From assembly GCF_036226445.1 (NCBI RefSeq), contig NZ_CP108474.1:6944001-7008000 (forward strand): a stretch of 64,000 nt of DNA, written 5' to 3'. The DNA is from Streptomyces sp. NBC_01255. Lineage in GTDB: Bacteria; Actinomycetota; Actinomycetes; Streptomycetales; Streptomycetaceae. Below, one piece after another: positions 53,237-61,805 of the stretch. The number at the start of each line of letters is the position of its first letter. The first letter of the stretch is position 1. The notes beneath the pieces were generated by a model. It was not told the origin of the DNA and ran no database searches. It saw only the letters and a list, made by a program, of their open reading frames with translations. A program made the position numbers and the translations under genes.

Positions 53237-53995
53237 TCAGGCGAACGCGATGGTGTAGATACCCGCGGCGATGGCTCCACCGATCAGCGGACCGGCGACC
53301 GGGATCCAGGCGTAGCTCCAGTCGGAGCCGCCCTTGTTCGGCAGCGGGAGCAGCGCGTGCACGATGCGCGGGCCGAGGTCACGGGCCGGGTTGATGGCGT
53401 AGCCGGTCGGGCCGCCGAGCGAGAGGCCGATGGAGACGACGACGAAGGCGGTGATGAGCGCGCCTATGACGCCGAGGCCCTTGCCGCTGTCGTTCAGGCC
53501 CTGCGTGAGCACCGCGAGGACCAGCACGACGGTGCCGATGACCTCGGTGGCCAGGTTCTGCCAGGTGTTCCGGATCTCGGGGCCGGTGGAGAAGATGCCG
53601 AGCACCGGGCCGGGGCCCTCGATCGGCGTCTCGCCGACGGTCTCCGGGTCCCTGAGGTGGGCCTGGAACTGTCCGTAGTAGGCCACCCAGACCAGCGCCG
53701 CGCCGATCATCGCGCCGAGCATCTGGCCGGCGATGTAGACGGGGACGTTGCCCCACTCCCCGTCCTTGAACGCGATGCCGACCGTGACGGCGGGGTTCAG
53801 ATGGGCGCCGGAGAGGGAAGCCGTCATGTAGACGGCCGTCATGACGGCGAAGCCCCACCCGAAGGTGATCGCGAGCCAGCCCGCGTTGCGGGCCTTCGAG
53901 CTCTTGAGCGTGACGGCGGCACAGACACCGCCGCCGAGCAGGATGAGTACGGCGGTACCGATGGTCTCGCCGAGGAAGATGTCGGAGCTGGACAC
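53237..53995 (-). CDS. glpF: Glycerol uptake facilitator
   Basis: A 252-residue MIP-family aquaglyceroporin. Both NPA motifs (67-69 in AHLNPAVT; 202-204 in AINPARD) are present and helices are regularly placed. It allows passive glycerol entry, which the downstream kinase traps. GTG 53995 follows AAAGGAG. It is the first gene of the glycerol operon; a GylR-type operator lies 126 bp upstream (54121). Confidence 0.94.
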   Translation of the reverse strand: MSSSDIFLGETIGTAVLILLGGGVCAAVTLKSSKARNAGWLAITFGWGFAVMTAVYMTASLSGAHLNPAVTVGIAFKDGEWGNVPVYIAGQMLGAMIGAALVWVAYYGQFQAHLRDPETVGETPIEGPGPVLGIFSTGPEIRNTWQNLATEVIGTVVLVLAVLTQGLNDSGKGLGVIGALITAFVVVSIGLSLGGPTGYAINPARDLGPRIVHALLPLPNKGGSDWSYAWIPVAGPLIGGAIAAGIYTIAFA

Positions 53996-54120
53996 CCGCG
54001 ACTCCTTTGTCCTTCGTCCAGGGGAAGGCGAACCCCGGGTCCCACCGGTGGTCCGCGCCCTCGTGTGAGGGCGTTACCGGCCCTTGGCACTGGCACACTC
54101 TAGCGTGTATTGCCGTTAGG

Positions 54121-54136
54121 TGTTCGACAATGCCGA
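54121..54136 (-). promoter_or_regulatory. GylR-type operator upstream of glpF
   Basis: TGTTCGACAATGCCGA matches 15 of 16 bases with the site upstream of gylR (55091-55106). It lies 126 bp before the glpF start, in the presumed gyl operon promoter. GylR is an IclR-family repressor relieved by glycerol-3-phosphate; binding here is inferred from the shared sequence. Confidence 0.65.
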
Positions 54137-54222
54137 CCGGTGAACGGAAGTTTTGCCCCCGGGTTAACAGCACGTCAAGGGCCCGGGATGCGAAAAACCC
54201 GCCGATAACGGGATCGTTACCG

Positions 54223-54279
54223 ACGGGTTCGTGCGTACGGGTTCGTGCGTACGGGTTCGTTTACGCGGGTTCGTTTGCG
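54223..54279. repeat. Four degenerate 14-bp tandem repeats between glpF promoter and gylR 3' end
   Basis: ACGGGTTCGTGCGT at 54223-54236 and again at 54237-54250, then ACGGGTTCGTTTACG (54251-54265) and CGGGTTCGTTTGCG (54266-54279). It is non-coding, just beyond the gylR stop, and may be slippage-derived. Confidence 0.75.
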
Positions 54280-54300
54280 CGGGCGGGTGCCCGGCGCCCG

Positions 54301-55065
54301 TCAGAAGCGGCCGGCCCCCAGGTCCCGGGAGACCGCGCGGGCGCAGTCCCGCACCGCCGCCACCAGTTCGGGGCGCAGCTCCCCGCCGGGGCGGAGCCGC
54401 TCCACCGCGCCCGTGACCGCCACCGCGCCCACCGGCATCCGCCGCCGGTCGTGGATCGGCGCCGCCACCGAGGCCACGCCCTCCCAGGTCTCCTCCACGT
54501 CCTCGGCCCAGCCCTTGGCGCGCGCCAGGTCGAGCAGTGACTCGAAGGCGCCGAGCTCCGTGGTCGTCCGGGGCGTGAACGCCTCCCGTTCGACCTCCAG
54601 CACCTCGCTGTGGGCCACCGGGTCGTAGGCCGAGAGGACCTTCCCGAGCGCGGTGGAGTGCAGCGGCTGCATGGCACCCACCTCCAGGACCTGGCGGCTG
54701 TCGTCCGGCCGGAAGACGTGGTGCACGATCAGGACGCCGCGCTGGTGCAGCACCCCCAGGTGCACGCTCTCGCCGCTCGACCGCGCGAGGTCGTCCGTCC
54801 AGACGAGGGCCCGGGCCCGCAGCTCGTGCACGTCCAGATAGCTGTTGCCGAGCCGCAGCAGTTCCGCCCCCAACTGGTAGCGGCCCGAGGCCGCCTCCTG
54901 CTCCACGAAGCCCTCCGCCTGGAGGGTGCGCAGGATCCCGTGCGCCGTGCCCTTCGCGAGCCCCAGTGAGGACGCGATGTCGGACAGGCCGAGCCGGCGC
55001 TCGCCGCCCGCGAGCAGTCGCAGCATCGCCGCCGCCCGTTCAAGCGACTGGATGTTCTTCGCCAT
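54301..55065 (-). CDS. gylR: IclR-family repressor of the glycerol operon
   Basis: A 254-residue IclR-type regulator, the exact length I recall for S. coelicolor GylR. The N-terminal winged HTH (SDIASSLGLAKGTAHGILRT) and the IclR effector domain (HLGVLHQRGVLIVHHV, MQPLHSTALGKVLSAYDP) are clear. ATG 55065 follows AAGGG. It is upstream of and co-directional with glpF, from which it is separated by 305 bp that hold the tandem repeats and the promoter. It probably represses both itself and the operon through the TGTTCGACAATGC sites. Confidence 0.94.
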   Translation of the reverse strand: MAKNIQSLERAAAMLRLLAGGERRLGLSDIASSLGLAKGTAHGILRTLQAEGFVEQEAASGRYQLGAELLRLGNSYLDVHELRARALVWTDDLARSSGESVHLGVLHQRGVLIVHHVFRPDDSRQVLEVGAMQPLHSTALGKVLSAYDPVAHSEVLEVEREAFTPRTTTELGAFESLLDLARAKGWAEDVEETWEGVASVAAPIHDRRRMPVGAVAVTGAVERLRPGGELRPELVAAVRDCARAVSRDLGAGRF

Positions 55066-55090
55066 CGCCCGACCCTTCTCCCTCTTACGC

Positions 55091-55109
55091 TGTTCGACAA
55101 TGCTGAACA
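55091..55109 (-). promoter_or_regulatory. GylR-type operator upstream of gylR
   Basis: TGTTCGACAATGCTGAACA has inverted TGTTC/GAACA ends and shares its first 16 bases, with one change, with the site at 54121. It lies 26 bp upstream of gylR, consistent with autorepression. Confidence 0.7.
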
Positions 55110-55308
55110 CTATCGGTCGATGCCGACCTTGGCTCACACATGACAGTGTCCGTCAAGAACGGGCCTTACCGGGAGTCCCCGCACACAGGATGCCGTCCGC
55201 CCCGTGGGACGCCATGTCCACCCCGGGGCAAGCACGGTTACGCTGACCCCGTGCACCCTCCGCCGAGAGTGCAAAGCCGACAGCCGTCGCATCCCAGGGA
55301 GCTCATCC

Positions 55309-58300
55309 ATGGCCTCGTTGCCGACCCCTTCCGCTGACAGCCGGAACCGCGCCGCAGCCCTCCGTGAGGCACTCGCCAGCCGAGTGGTCGTCGCCGACGG
55401 CGCCATGGGCACCATGCTCCAGGCGCAGGACCCCACCCTCGAGGACTTCCAGAACCTCGAAGGCTGCAACGAGATCCTGAACGTGACGCGCCCCGACATC
55501 GTCCGCTCGGTCCACGAGGCGTACTTCGAGGTCGGCGTCGACTGCGTCGAGACGAACACCTTCGGCTCCAACCACTCGGCTGCCGGCGAGTACGAGATCG
55601 CCGACCGGATCCACGAGCTCTCCGAGTCGGGCGCCCGGATCGCCCGCGAGGTCGCCGACGAGTTCACCGCCAAGGACGGCCGCCAGCGCTGGGTGCTGGG
55701 CTCCATCGGCCCGGGCACCAAGCTCCCGTCGCTCGGCCACATCACGTACGACGTGCTCCGCGACGGCTACCAGCAGAACGCCGAGGGCCTGCTGGCCGGC
55801 GGTGCGGACGCCCTGATCGTCGAGACGACCCAGGACCTGCTGCAGACCAAGTCGAGCCTCATCGGCGCGCGCCGTGCCATGGACGCCCTGGGCGTCGACG
55901 TGCCCCTCATCTGTTCGCTCGCCTTCGAGACCACGGGCGTCATGCTGCTCGGCTCGGAGATCGGCGCCGCGCTGACGGCCCTGGAGCCGCTCGGCATCGA
56001 CATGATCGGCCTGAACTGCTCCACCGGTCCGGCCGAGATGAGCGAGCACCTGCGCTACCTCGCCCGCCACTCGCGTACGCCCCTGATGTGCATGCCGAAC
56101 GCCGGCCTGCCCGTGCTGACCAAGGACGGCGCGTACTTCCCGCTGACGCCGCCGGAGATGGCCGACGCCCAGGAGAACTTCGTCCGCGACTACGGCCTGT
56201 CGCTGATCGGCGGCTGCTGCGGCTCGACCCCCGAGCACCTGCGCCATGTCGTCGAGCGGGTCCGGGGCGTCACGCCCCCCGACCGCACTCCGCACCCCGA
56301 GCCCGGCGCCGCCTCGCTCTACCAGACGGTCCCGTTCCGCCAGGACACCGCGTACATGGCGATCGGCGAGCGGACGAACGCCAACGGCTCCAAGAAGTTC
56401 CGCGAGGCCATGCTCGAGGCCCGCTGGGACGACTGCGTCGAGATGGCCCGCGACCAGATCCGCGAGGGCGCGCACATGCTCGACCTCTGCGTGGACTACG
56501 TCGGCCGCGACGGCGTCGCCGACATGGAGGAGCTGGCCGGCCGCTTCGCCACCGCGTCCACCCTGCCGATCGTCCTCGACTCCACCGAGGTCGACGTCAT
56601 CCAGGCCGGTCTCGAGAAGCTCGGCGGCCGGGCCGTCATCAACTCCGTCAACTACGAGGACGGCGACGGCCCCGAGTCCCGCTTCGCGAAGGTCACCCGG
56701 CTGGCGCAGGAGCACGGCGCCGCGCTCATCGCCCTCACCATCGACGAGGAGGGCCAGGCCCGTACCGTCGAGCACAAGGTCGCCATCGCCGAGCGGCTCA
56801 TCGACGACCTCACCGGCAACTGGGGCATCCACGAGTCGGACATCCTCATCGACACCCTGACCTTCACGATCTGCACGGGTCAGGAGGAGTCGCGCAAGGA
56901 CGGCATCGCCACGATCGGGGCGATCCGCGAGCTGAAGCGGCGGCACCCGGACGTCCAGACCACCCTGGGCCTGTCGAACATCTCCTTCGGCCTCAACCCG
57001 GCCGCGCGCATCCTCCTCAACTCGGTCTTCCTCGACGAGTGCGTGAAGGCCGGCCTCGACTCGGCGATCGTGCACGCCTCGAAGATCCTGCCGATCGCCC
57101 GCTTCGACGACGAGCAGGTCACGACGGCCCTCGACCTGATCTACGACCGTCGCGCCGAGGGCTACGACCCGCTGCAGAAGCTGATGGCGCTGTTCGAGGG
57201 CGTCAACACCAAGTCGATGAAGGCCGGCAAGACCGAGGAGCTCCTCGCGCTGCCGCTCGACGAGCGGCTGAAGCGCCGGATCATCGACGGTGAGAAGAAC
57301 GGCCTGGAGGCGGACCTCGACGAAGCCCTCGCCGAGCGCCCCGCCCTCGACATCGTCAACGAGACCCTGCTCGACGGCATGAAGACCGTGGGCGAGCTCT
57401 TCGGCTCCGGTCAGATGCAGCTGCCGTTCGTGCTCCAGTCCGCCGAGGTCATGAAGACCGCGGTCGCCCACCTCGAACCGCACATGGAGAAGTCCGACGC
57501 CGAGGGGAAGGGCACCATCGTCCTCGCGACGGTCCGCGGCGACGTCCACGACATCGGCAAGAACCTCGTCGACATCATCCTCTCCAACAACGGCTACAAC
57601 GTCGTCAACATCGGCATCAAGCAGCCCGTCTCCGCGATCCTGGAAGCCGCCGAGGAGCACAAGGCCGACGTCATCGGCATGTCGGGTCTCCTCGTCAAGT
57701 CCACCGTGATCATGAAGGAGAACCTGCAGGAGCTGAACCAGCGCGAGCTGGCCGCCAAGTACCCCGTGATCCTCGGCGGCGCGGCGCTCACCCGGGCCTA
57801 CGTCGAGCAGGACCTCCACGAGATCTACCAGGGCGAGGTGCGGTACGCCCGCGACGCCTTCGAGGGCCTGCGCCTCATGGACGCCCTCATCTCCGTCAAG
57901 CGCGGCGTCCCCGGAGCAGCGCTCCCCGAGCTCAAGCCGCGCCGCGTCGCCAAGCGCGACACTCCGGTCCTCCAGGTGGAGGAGCCGGAGGAGCCCGGCG
58001 GCCGCTCCGACGTCGCCGTCGACAACCCCGTCCCCACCCCGCCGTTCTGGGGCACCCGCGTGGTCAAGGGCATCCCGCTCAAGGACTACGCCTCCTGGCT
58101 GGACGAGGGCGCCCTCTTCAAGGGCCAATGGGGCCTCAAGCAGGCCCGCGCGGGCGGCGCCACGTACGAGGAGCTCGTCGAGAGCGAGGGCCGGCCGCGC
58201 CTGCGGGGCCTCCTGGAGAAGCTGCACACCGAGAACCTGCTCGAAGCGGCCGTGGTCTACGGCTACTTCCCCTGCGTCTCCAAGGGCGAGGACCTGATCA

Positions 58301-58821
58301 TCCTCGACGAGGCGGGCAACGAGCGGACCCGCTTCACCTTCCCCCGCCAGCGCCGGGGCCGCCGCCTCTGCCTCGCGGACTTCTTCCGCCCGGAGGAGTC
58401 CGGCGAGACCGACGTCGTCGGCCTCCAGGTGGTCACCGTCGGGTCGAAGATCGGCGAGGCCACGGCCAAGCTCTTCGCGTCCGACTCCTACCGCGACTAC
58501 CTGGAGCTGCACGGCCTGTCCGTCCAGCTCGCCGAGGCCATGGCCGAGTACTGGCACGCCCGGGTCCGCGCCGAGCTCGGATTCGGCGGCGAGGACCCGG
58601 CCAAGGTCGAGGACATGTTCGACCTCAAGTACCGGGGCGCGCGCTTCTCCCTCGGGTACGGCGCCTGCCCCGACCTGGAGGACCGCGCGAAGATCGCGGA
58701 CCTGCTGCGGCCGGAGCGGATCGGCGTGCACCTGTCGGAGGAGTTCCAGCTCCACCCCGAGCAGTCGACCGACGCCATCGTCATCCACCATCCCGAGGCG
58801 AAGTACTTCAACGCACGGTGA
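55309..58821 (+). CDS. metH: Cobalamin-dependent methionine synthase
   Basis: A 1170-residue modular enzyme that transfers a methyl group from methyltetrahydrofolate to homocysteine through cobalamin. Homocysteine-binding module with zinc cysteines 237 (NCSTGP), 303 and 304 (GGCCGS); pterin-binding module (GERTNANGSKKF, about residues 350-620); helical cap; B12-binding module with D-x-H-x-x-G at 745-750 (His747 base-off ligand); C-terminal AdoMet reactivation module with RGARFSLGYGACPDLEDR. ATG 55309 follows CAGGGAG. It is a single gene; no cobalamin riboswitch is visible in the 243-bp upstream gap. Confidence 0.96.
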   Translation: MASLPTPSADSRNRAAALREALASRVVVADGAMGTMLQAQDPTLEDFQNLEGCNEILNVTRPDIVRSVHEAYFEVGVDCVETNTFGSNHSAAGEYEIADRIHELSESGARIAREVADEFTAKDGRQRWVLGSIGPGTKLPSLGHITYDVLRDGYQQNAEGLLAGGADALIVETTQDLLQTKSSLIGARRAMDALGVDVPLICSLAFETTGVMLLGSEIGAALTALEPLGIDMIGLNCSTGPAEMSEHLRYLARHSRTPLMCMPNAGLPVLTKDGAYFPLTPPEMADAQENFVRDYGLSLIGGCCGSTPEHLRHVVERVRGVTPPDRTPHPEPGAASLYQTVPFRQDTAYMAIGERTNANGSKKFREAMLEARWDDCVEMARDQIREGAHMLDLCVDYVGRDGVADMEELAGRFATASTLPIVLDSTEVDVIQAGLEKLGGRAVINSVNYEDGDGPESRFAKVTRLAQEHGAALIALTIDEEGQARTVEHKVAIAERLIDDLTGNWGIHESDILIDTLTFTICTGQEESRKDGIATIGAIRELKRRHPDVQTTLGLSNISFGLNPAARILLNSVFLDECVKAGLDSAIVHASKILPIARFDDEQVTTALDLIYDRRAEGYDPLQKLMALFEGVNTKSMKAGKTEELLALPLDERLKRRIIDGEKNGLEADLDEALAERPALDIVNETLLDGMKTVGELFGSGQMQLPFVLQSAEVMKTAVAHLEPHMEKSDAEGKGTIVLATVRGDVHDIGKNLVDIILSNNGYNVVNIGIKQPVSAILEAAEEHKADVIGMSGLLVKSTVIMKENLQELNQRELAAKYPVILGGAALTRAYVEQDLHEIYQGEVRYARDAFEGLRLMDALISVKRGVPGAALPELKPRRVAKRDTPVLQVEEPEEPGGRSDVAVDNPVPTPPFWGTRVVKGIPLKDYASWLDEGALFKGQWGLKQARAGGATYEELVESEGRPRLRGLLEKLHTENLLEAAVVYGYFPCVSKGEDLIILDEAGNERTRFTFPRQRRGRRLCLADFFRPEESGETDVVGLQVVTVGSKIGEATAKLFASDSYRDYLELHGLSVQLAEAMAEYWHARVRAELGFGGEDPAKVEDMFDLKYRGARFSLGYGACPDLEDRAKIADLLRPERIGVHLSEEFQLHPEQSTDAIVIHHPEAKYFNAR

Positions 58822-58881
58822 CCGCCCTACGTAAATCTCGGCGTCCTCGCTGATCGAGACGTAGACTTGTCGGTCCAGTGC

Positions 58882-58922
58882 AGGCCGGTCTTCCTCCCCG
58901 TACCGGGGAGGGAGGCCGGCCT
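58882..58922 (+). terminator. Terminator between metH and the HAD gene
   Basis: CCTCCCCG-TAC-CGGGGAGG forms an 8-bp inner stem; outer AGGCCGGTCTT/GAGGCCGGCCT extend it to about 19 bp with two wobble positions. It lies 60 bp after metH and 30 bp before the HAD start. Confidence 0.85.
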
Positions 58923-58951
58923 TCTCGTCCCTCCAAGGAAAGGTGTGCCGG

Positions 58952-59650
58952 ATGACCAGTACGGTCCCCGCGTCCCTGCTCCGCACGAACGGAAGCTCCG
59001 CGCTGCAGGCGGTCTTCCTCGACATGGACGGGACCCTCGTCGACACGGAGGGGTTCTGGTGGGACGCCGAGGTCGAGGTCTTCGCCGACCTCGGGCACCG
59101 GCTGGACGAGGCCTGGCGGGACATCGTCGTGGGCGGCCCGATGACCCGCAGCGCGGGCTACCTCATCGAGTCCACGGGCGCCGACATCACCCTCGAGGAG
59201 CTGACCGTCCTGCTCAACGAGAAGTTCACGCAGCGCATCGAGCGGGGCGTCCCGCTCATGCCCGGCGCCGAGCGTCTCCTCGCCGAGCTGGCCCGGCACA
59301 ACATCCCTACCGCCCTGGTCTCCGCCTCGCACCGGCGGATCATCGACCGGATCCTGGTCTCGCTCGGCCGGGACCGCTTCGCGCTCACCGTCGCAGGGGA
59401 CGAGGTCGTCCGCACCAAGCCGCACCCCGAGCCGTACCTGACGGCCGCGCGCGGCGTCGGTGCCGACCCGGCCCTGTGCGCCGTCATCGAGGACACGGCG
59501 ACCGGTGTGGCGGCCGCCGAGGCGGCCGGCTGCCGGGTCGTCGCGGTGCCCTCCGTCGCCCCGATCGCACCCTCCCCGGGCCGCGTCGTCGTGCGGTCCC
59601 TGGAGGAAGTCGACGTGCCCTTCCTGCGCACATTGATCACCGGAATTTGA
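58952..59650 (+). CDS. HAD-superfamily phosphatase (beta-phosphoglucomutase-like)
   Basis: A 232-residue HAD hydrolase of the subfamily with an alpha-helical cap. Motif I DMDGTLVDTE (nucleophile Asp at about 24), motif II SAS, motif III lysine in RTKPHPEPY and motif IV VIEDTATGV are complete. It dephosphorylates an unknown small phosphate ester, or could be a sugar phosphomutase. ATG 58952 follows GGAAAGG with 8-nt spacing. It follows metH on the same strand beyond a hairpin. Confidence 0.88.
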   Translation: MTSTVPASLLRTNGSSALQAVFLDMDGTLVDTEGFWWDAEVEVFADLGHRLDEAWRDIVVGGPMTRSAGYLIESTGADITLEELTVLLNEKFTQRIERGVPLMPGAERLLAELARHNIPTALVSASHRRIIDRILVSLGRDRFALTVAGDEVVRTKPHPEPYLTAARGVGADPALCAVIEDTATGVAAAEAAGCRVVAVPSVAPIAPSPGRVVVRSLEEVDVPFLRTLITGI

Positions 59651-60113
59651 GCTTCGTCTGAGCTTTCCGGGTTGAATGCGCTTTCACGCGCGGAAATCAC
59701 CCAGGCCATTCACCGATAAAGCCTCCACGTGACCTTCGTCACCCAGAGTGCCTGCCGGTGGGTGGCCTGAGCGCGTTCCATGCCCGGAATCTCCCGGTTT
59801 CGGGGATCCCATGTGTCCCGATTCGGTGGCCCCCGTCCGCATCGCGGCACCGCATGACTATCGAACGTCCCGCATTCATGATCACTGTGCGATTACCCCG
59901 AGCCTGCCCGCGGTCGGGCAATAGCGGCGGCGCCCACTAATCTTTCGCGAGTACTTCGCCGCATAACCGCGTGCACCGGCGCACACCCAAGTCGCCGTGA
60001 ACACAGGACCGATCGCAACACCCGGCCCGATCGCTCCCGCCCCGACCGGGCGGCCGGCGGCGGAGTGTCCACAGACCGCTGTATCCCAGTGCCGGATGAG
60101 GAGAACGTCCCTG
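59651..60113. other. 463-bp non-coding region upstream of the binding-lipoprotein genes
   Basis: No supported reading frame. It holds a putative Crp site (59729), a small hairpin TGCCCG-CGGT-CGGGCA (59905-59920) and relatively AT-rich segments near 59650-59720 and 59870-59950 that could contain promoters or a small RNA. I see no riboswitch motif. Ribosome-binding GAGGAG occurs 11 nt before ATG 60114. Confidence 0.6.
59729..59742 (+). promoter_or_regulatory. Possible Crp site upstream of the lipoprotein genes
   Basis: GTGACCTTCGTCAC has 4-bp inverted arms GTGA/TCAC and fits GTG-N6-GNCAC. It lies 372 bp upstream of the first lipoprotein gene. Inferred only. Confidence 0.35.
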
Positions 60114-61703
60114 ATGAACCGCAAGACCCTGGTGCTGCCCGCCGCGGCCGTACTGCTGGCCCCCCTGCTCGCCGCGTGTGGCGGAGCGGAGGACGGCAGA
60201 GCGATCGTCGTCGGCACCACGGACCAGTTCATCGCGACCGAGGACGCCCCCGCCCCCCTCGACCCGGCCTTCGCCTACGACACCGGCACCTGGAACATCC
60301 TGCGGCAGACCGTCCAGACCCTGCTGCACGTGCCCCGCGGCGGCGGTGAGCCCGTCCCCGAGGCCGCCCAGAACTGCGGCTTCTCCGACAAGGCCAGCGA
60401 GAGCTACCGCTGCAAGCTCCGCTCCGGCCTCACCTTCGCCGACGGCACCCCGGTCACCGCCGAGGACGTCAAGTTCTCCATCGAGCGCGTGCTGAAGATC
60501 AAGTCGGACAACGGAACGGCCGCGCTCCTCTCCAACGTCGACACCGTCGAGACCAAGGGCGACGCCGAGGTCGTCTTCCACCTCAAGGCCCCCGACGCCA
60601 CCTTCCCGTACAAGCTCTCCACCCCGGTCGCCGGCATCCTCAGCAAGGACAAGTACGACGCCGGGAAGCTCCGTGACGGCTTCGACGTCGACGGCTCGGG
60701 CCCGTACACCATGAAGGTCGAGCGCGAGGGCGACAAGGCCGCCCGCTTCGTCTTCACCAGGAACCCGAAGTACAAGGGCGACATCGTCCCGCGGAACGAC
60801 GAGGTCGAGCTGCGCGCCTTCGCCGACGCCGGCGCCATGGGCAACGCCCTGGAGAGCGACGACATCGACATGATGGCCCGCTCCCTGTCGCAGAAGCAGA
60901 TCAAGGACCTCACCGAGACCCCCAAGGAGCGCATCCGCGTCACCGAGGTCCCGGGCCTGGAGATCCGCTACCTCGGCTTCAACACCAAGGCCCCCTCCGT
61001 CAAGGAGAAGGCCGTACGCCAGGCCATGGCCGCCGTCGTCGACCGGGGCGCCCTCGTCAACGGCGTCTACGGCCCCACCGCCGAGCCGCTCTACTCGCTG
61101 ATCCCCTCCAGCATCACCGGCCACGCGACCCCCTTCTACGACACGTACGGCGAGCCCGACGCCGGCCGCGCCGCCAAGATCCTCAAGGACGCCGGCGTCA
61201 AGACCCCGGTCAAGGTGACCCTGAACTACACCACCGACCACTACGGCGCCGAGACCGCCCAGGAGTTCGAGGCGCTCAAGAAGCAGCTCGTCTCCACCGG
61301 ACTCTTCGACGCCACCACCCGCGGCGCGGAGTGGTCGACCTTCCGCCCGGCCCAGAAGCGCGGCGACTACGCCGTCTACGGCCTCGGCTGGTTCCCGGAC
61401 TTCCCGGACCCGGACAACTACGTCGCTCCCTTCCTCGACAGCGACAACTTCCTCAACACCCCGTACGTCAACAAGGTCGTCCGCGACCAGCTCATCCCGC
61501 GGTCGCGCCGCCAGGCCGACCGCACCGCCGCGAGCCCCGTCTACGCGCAGATCCAGAAGATCGTCGCCGAGGACGTGCCCGTCCTGCCGCTGTGGCAGGG
61601 CAAGCAGTACGTCGCCGCGCGCGACGACCTCACCGGAGTCGAGTACGCGCTCAACACGTCGTCCGACCTCCTGCTGTGGGAACTGGGCCGCGGCACCGCC
61701 TAG
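60114..61703 (+). CDS. ABC-transporter family 5 substrate-binding lipoprotein, copy 1
   Basis: A 529-residue SBP_bac_5 (peptide/nickel/opine type) binding protein. Lipobox LAAC with Cys22, so lipid-anchored after export. Family segments: LTFADGTPVTAEDVKFSIERVL (here shortened), GSGPYTMK, YLGFNTKAPSVKEKAVRQAM, VLPLWQGKQYVAARDD. ATG 60114 is preferred; ATG 60096 would add six residues. Its neighbour is a diverged duplicate; no permease or ATPase gene is present in the window, so the transporter partner is encoded elsewhere. The ligand is unknown. Confidence 0.88.
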   Translation: MNRKTLVLPAAAVLLAPLLAACGGAEDGRAIVVGTTDQFIATEDAPAPLDPAFAYDTGTWNILRQTVQTLLHVPRGGGEPVPEAAQNCGFSDKASESYRCKLRSGLTFADGTPVTAEDVKFSIERVLKIKSDNGTAALLSNVDTVETKGDAEVVFHLKAPDATFPYKLSTPVAGILSKDKYDAGKLRDGFDVDGSGPYTMKVEREGDKAARFVFTRNPKYKGDIVPRNDEVELRAFADAGAMGNALESDDIDMMARSLSQKQIKDLTETPKERIRVTEVPGLEIRYLGFNTKAPSVKEKAVRQAMAAVVDRGALVNGVYGPTAEPLYSLIPSSITGHATPFYDTYGEPDAGRAAKILKDAGVKTPVKVTLNYTTDHYGAETAQEFEALKKQLVSTGLFDATTRGAEWSTFRPAQKRGDYAVYGLGWFPDFPDPDNYVAPFLDSDNFLNTPYVNKVVRDQLIPRSRRQADRTAASPVYAQIQKIVAEDVPVLPLWQGKQYVAARDDLTGVEYALNTSSDLLLWELGRGTA

Positions 61704-61728
61704 GGACTGTCCGGCGGACAGGCTCTAA
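61701..61728. repeat. Short REP-like palindrome at the stop of copy 1
   Basis: TAGGGACTGTCCG and CGGACAGGCTCTA form a hairpin with two mismatches and a 2-nt loop, including the TAG stop of the first lipoprotein gene. It is a loop-deleted relative of the elements at 8911 and 40827. Confidence 0.65.
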
Positions 61729-61805
61729 CCCCCTCGACTGGATCGGTTACACCGGCCGCGCACCAGCGCGCGGCCGGCCTGGCAAGAGATCAAGAGGCAA
61801 GTTCT

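Noticed and set aside
55138..55308. Cobalamin or SAM riboswitch upstream of metH
   Set aside because: No B12 box or SAM-type core could be found; the region holds only the gylR promoter, spacer and a normal ribosome-binding site.
59758..59940. A 60-codon open frame in the gap before the lipoprotein genes
   Set aside because: No ribosome-binding site, no recognisable motif, and an equally long frame lies on the other strand.
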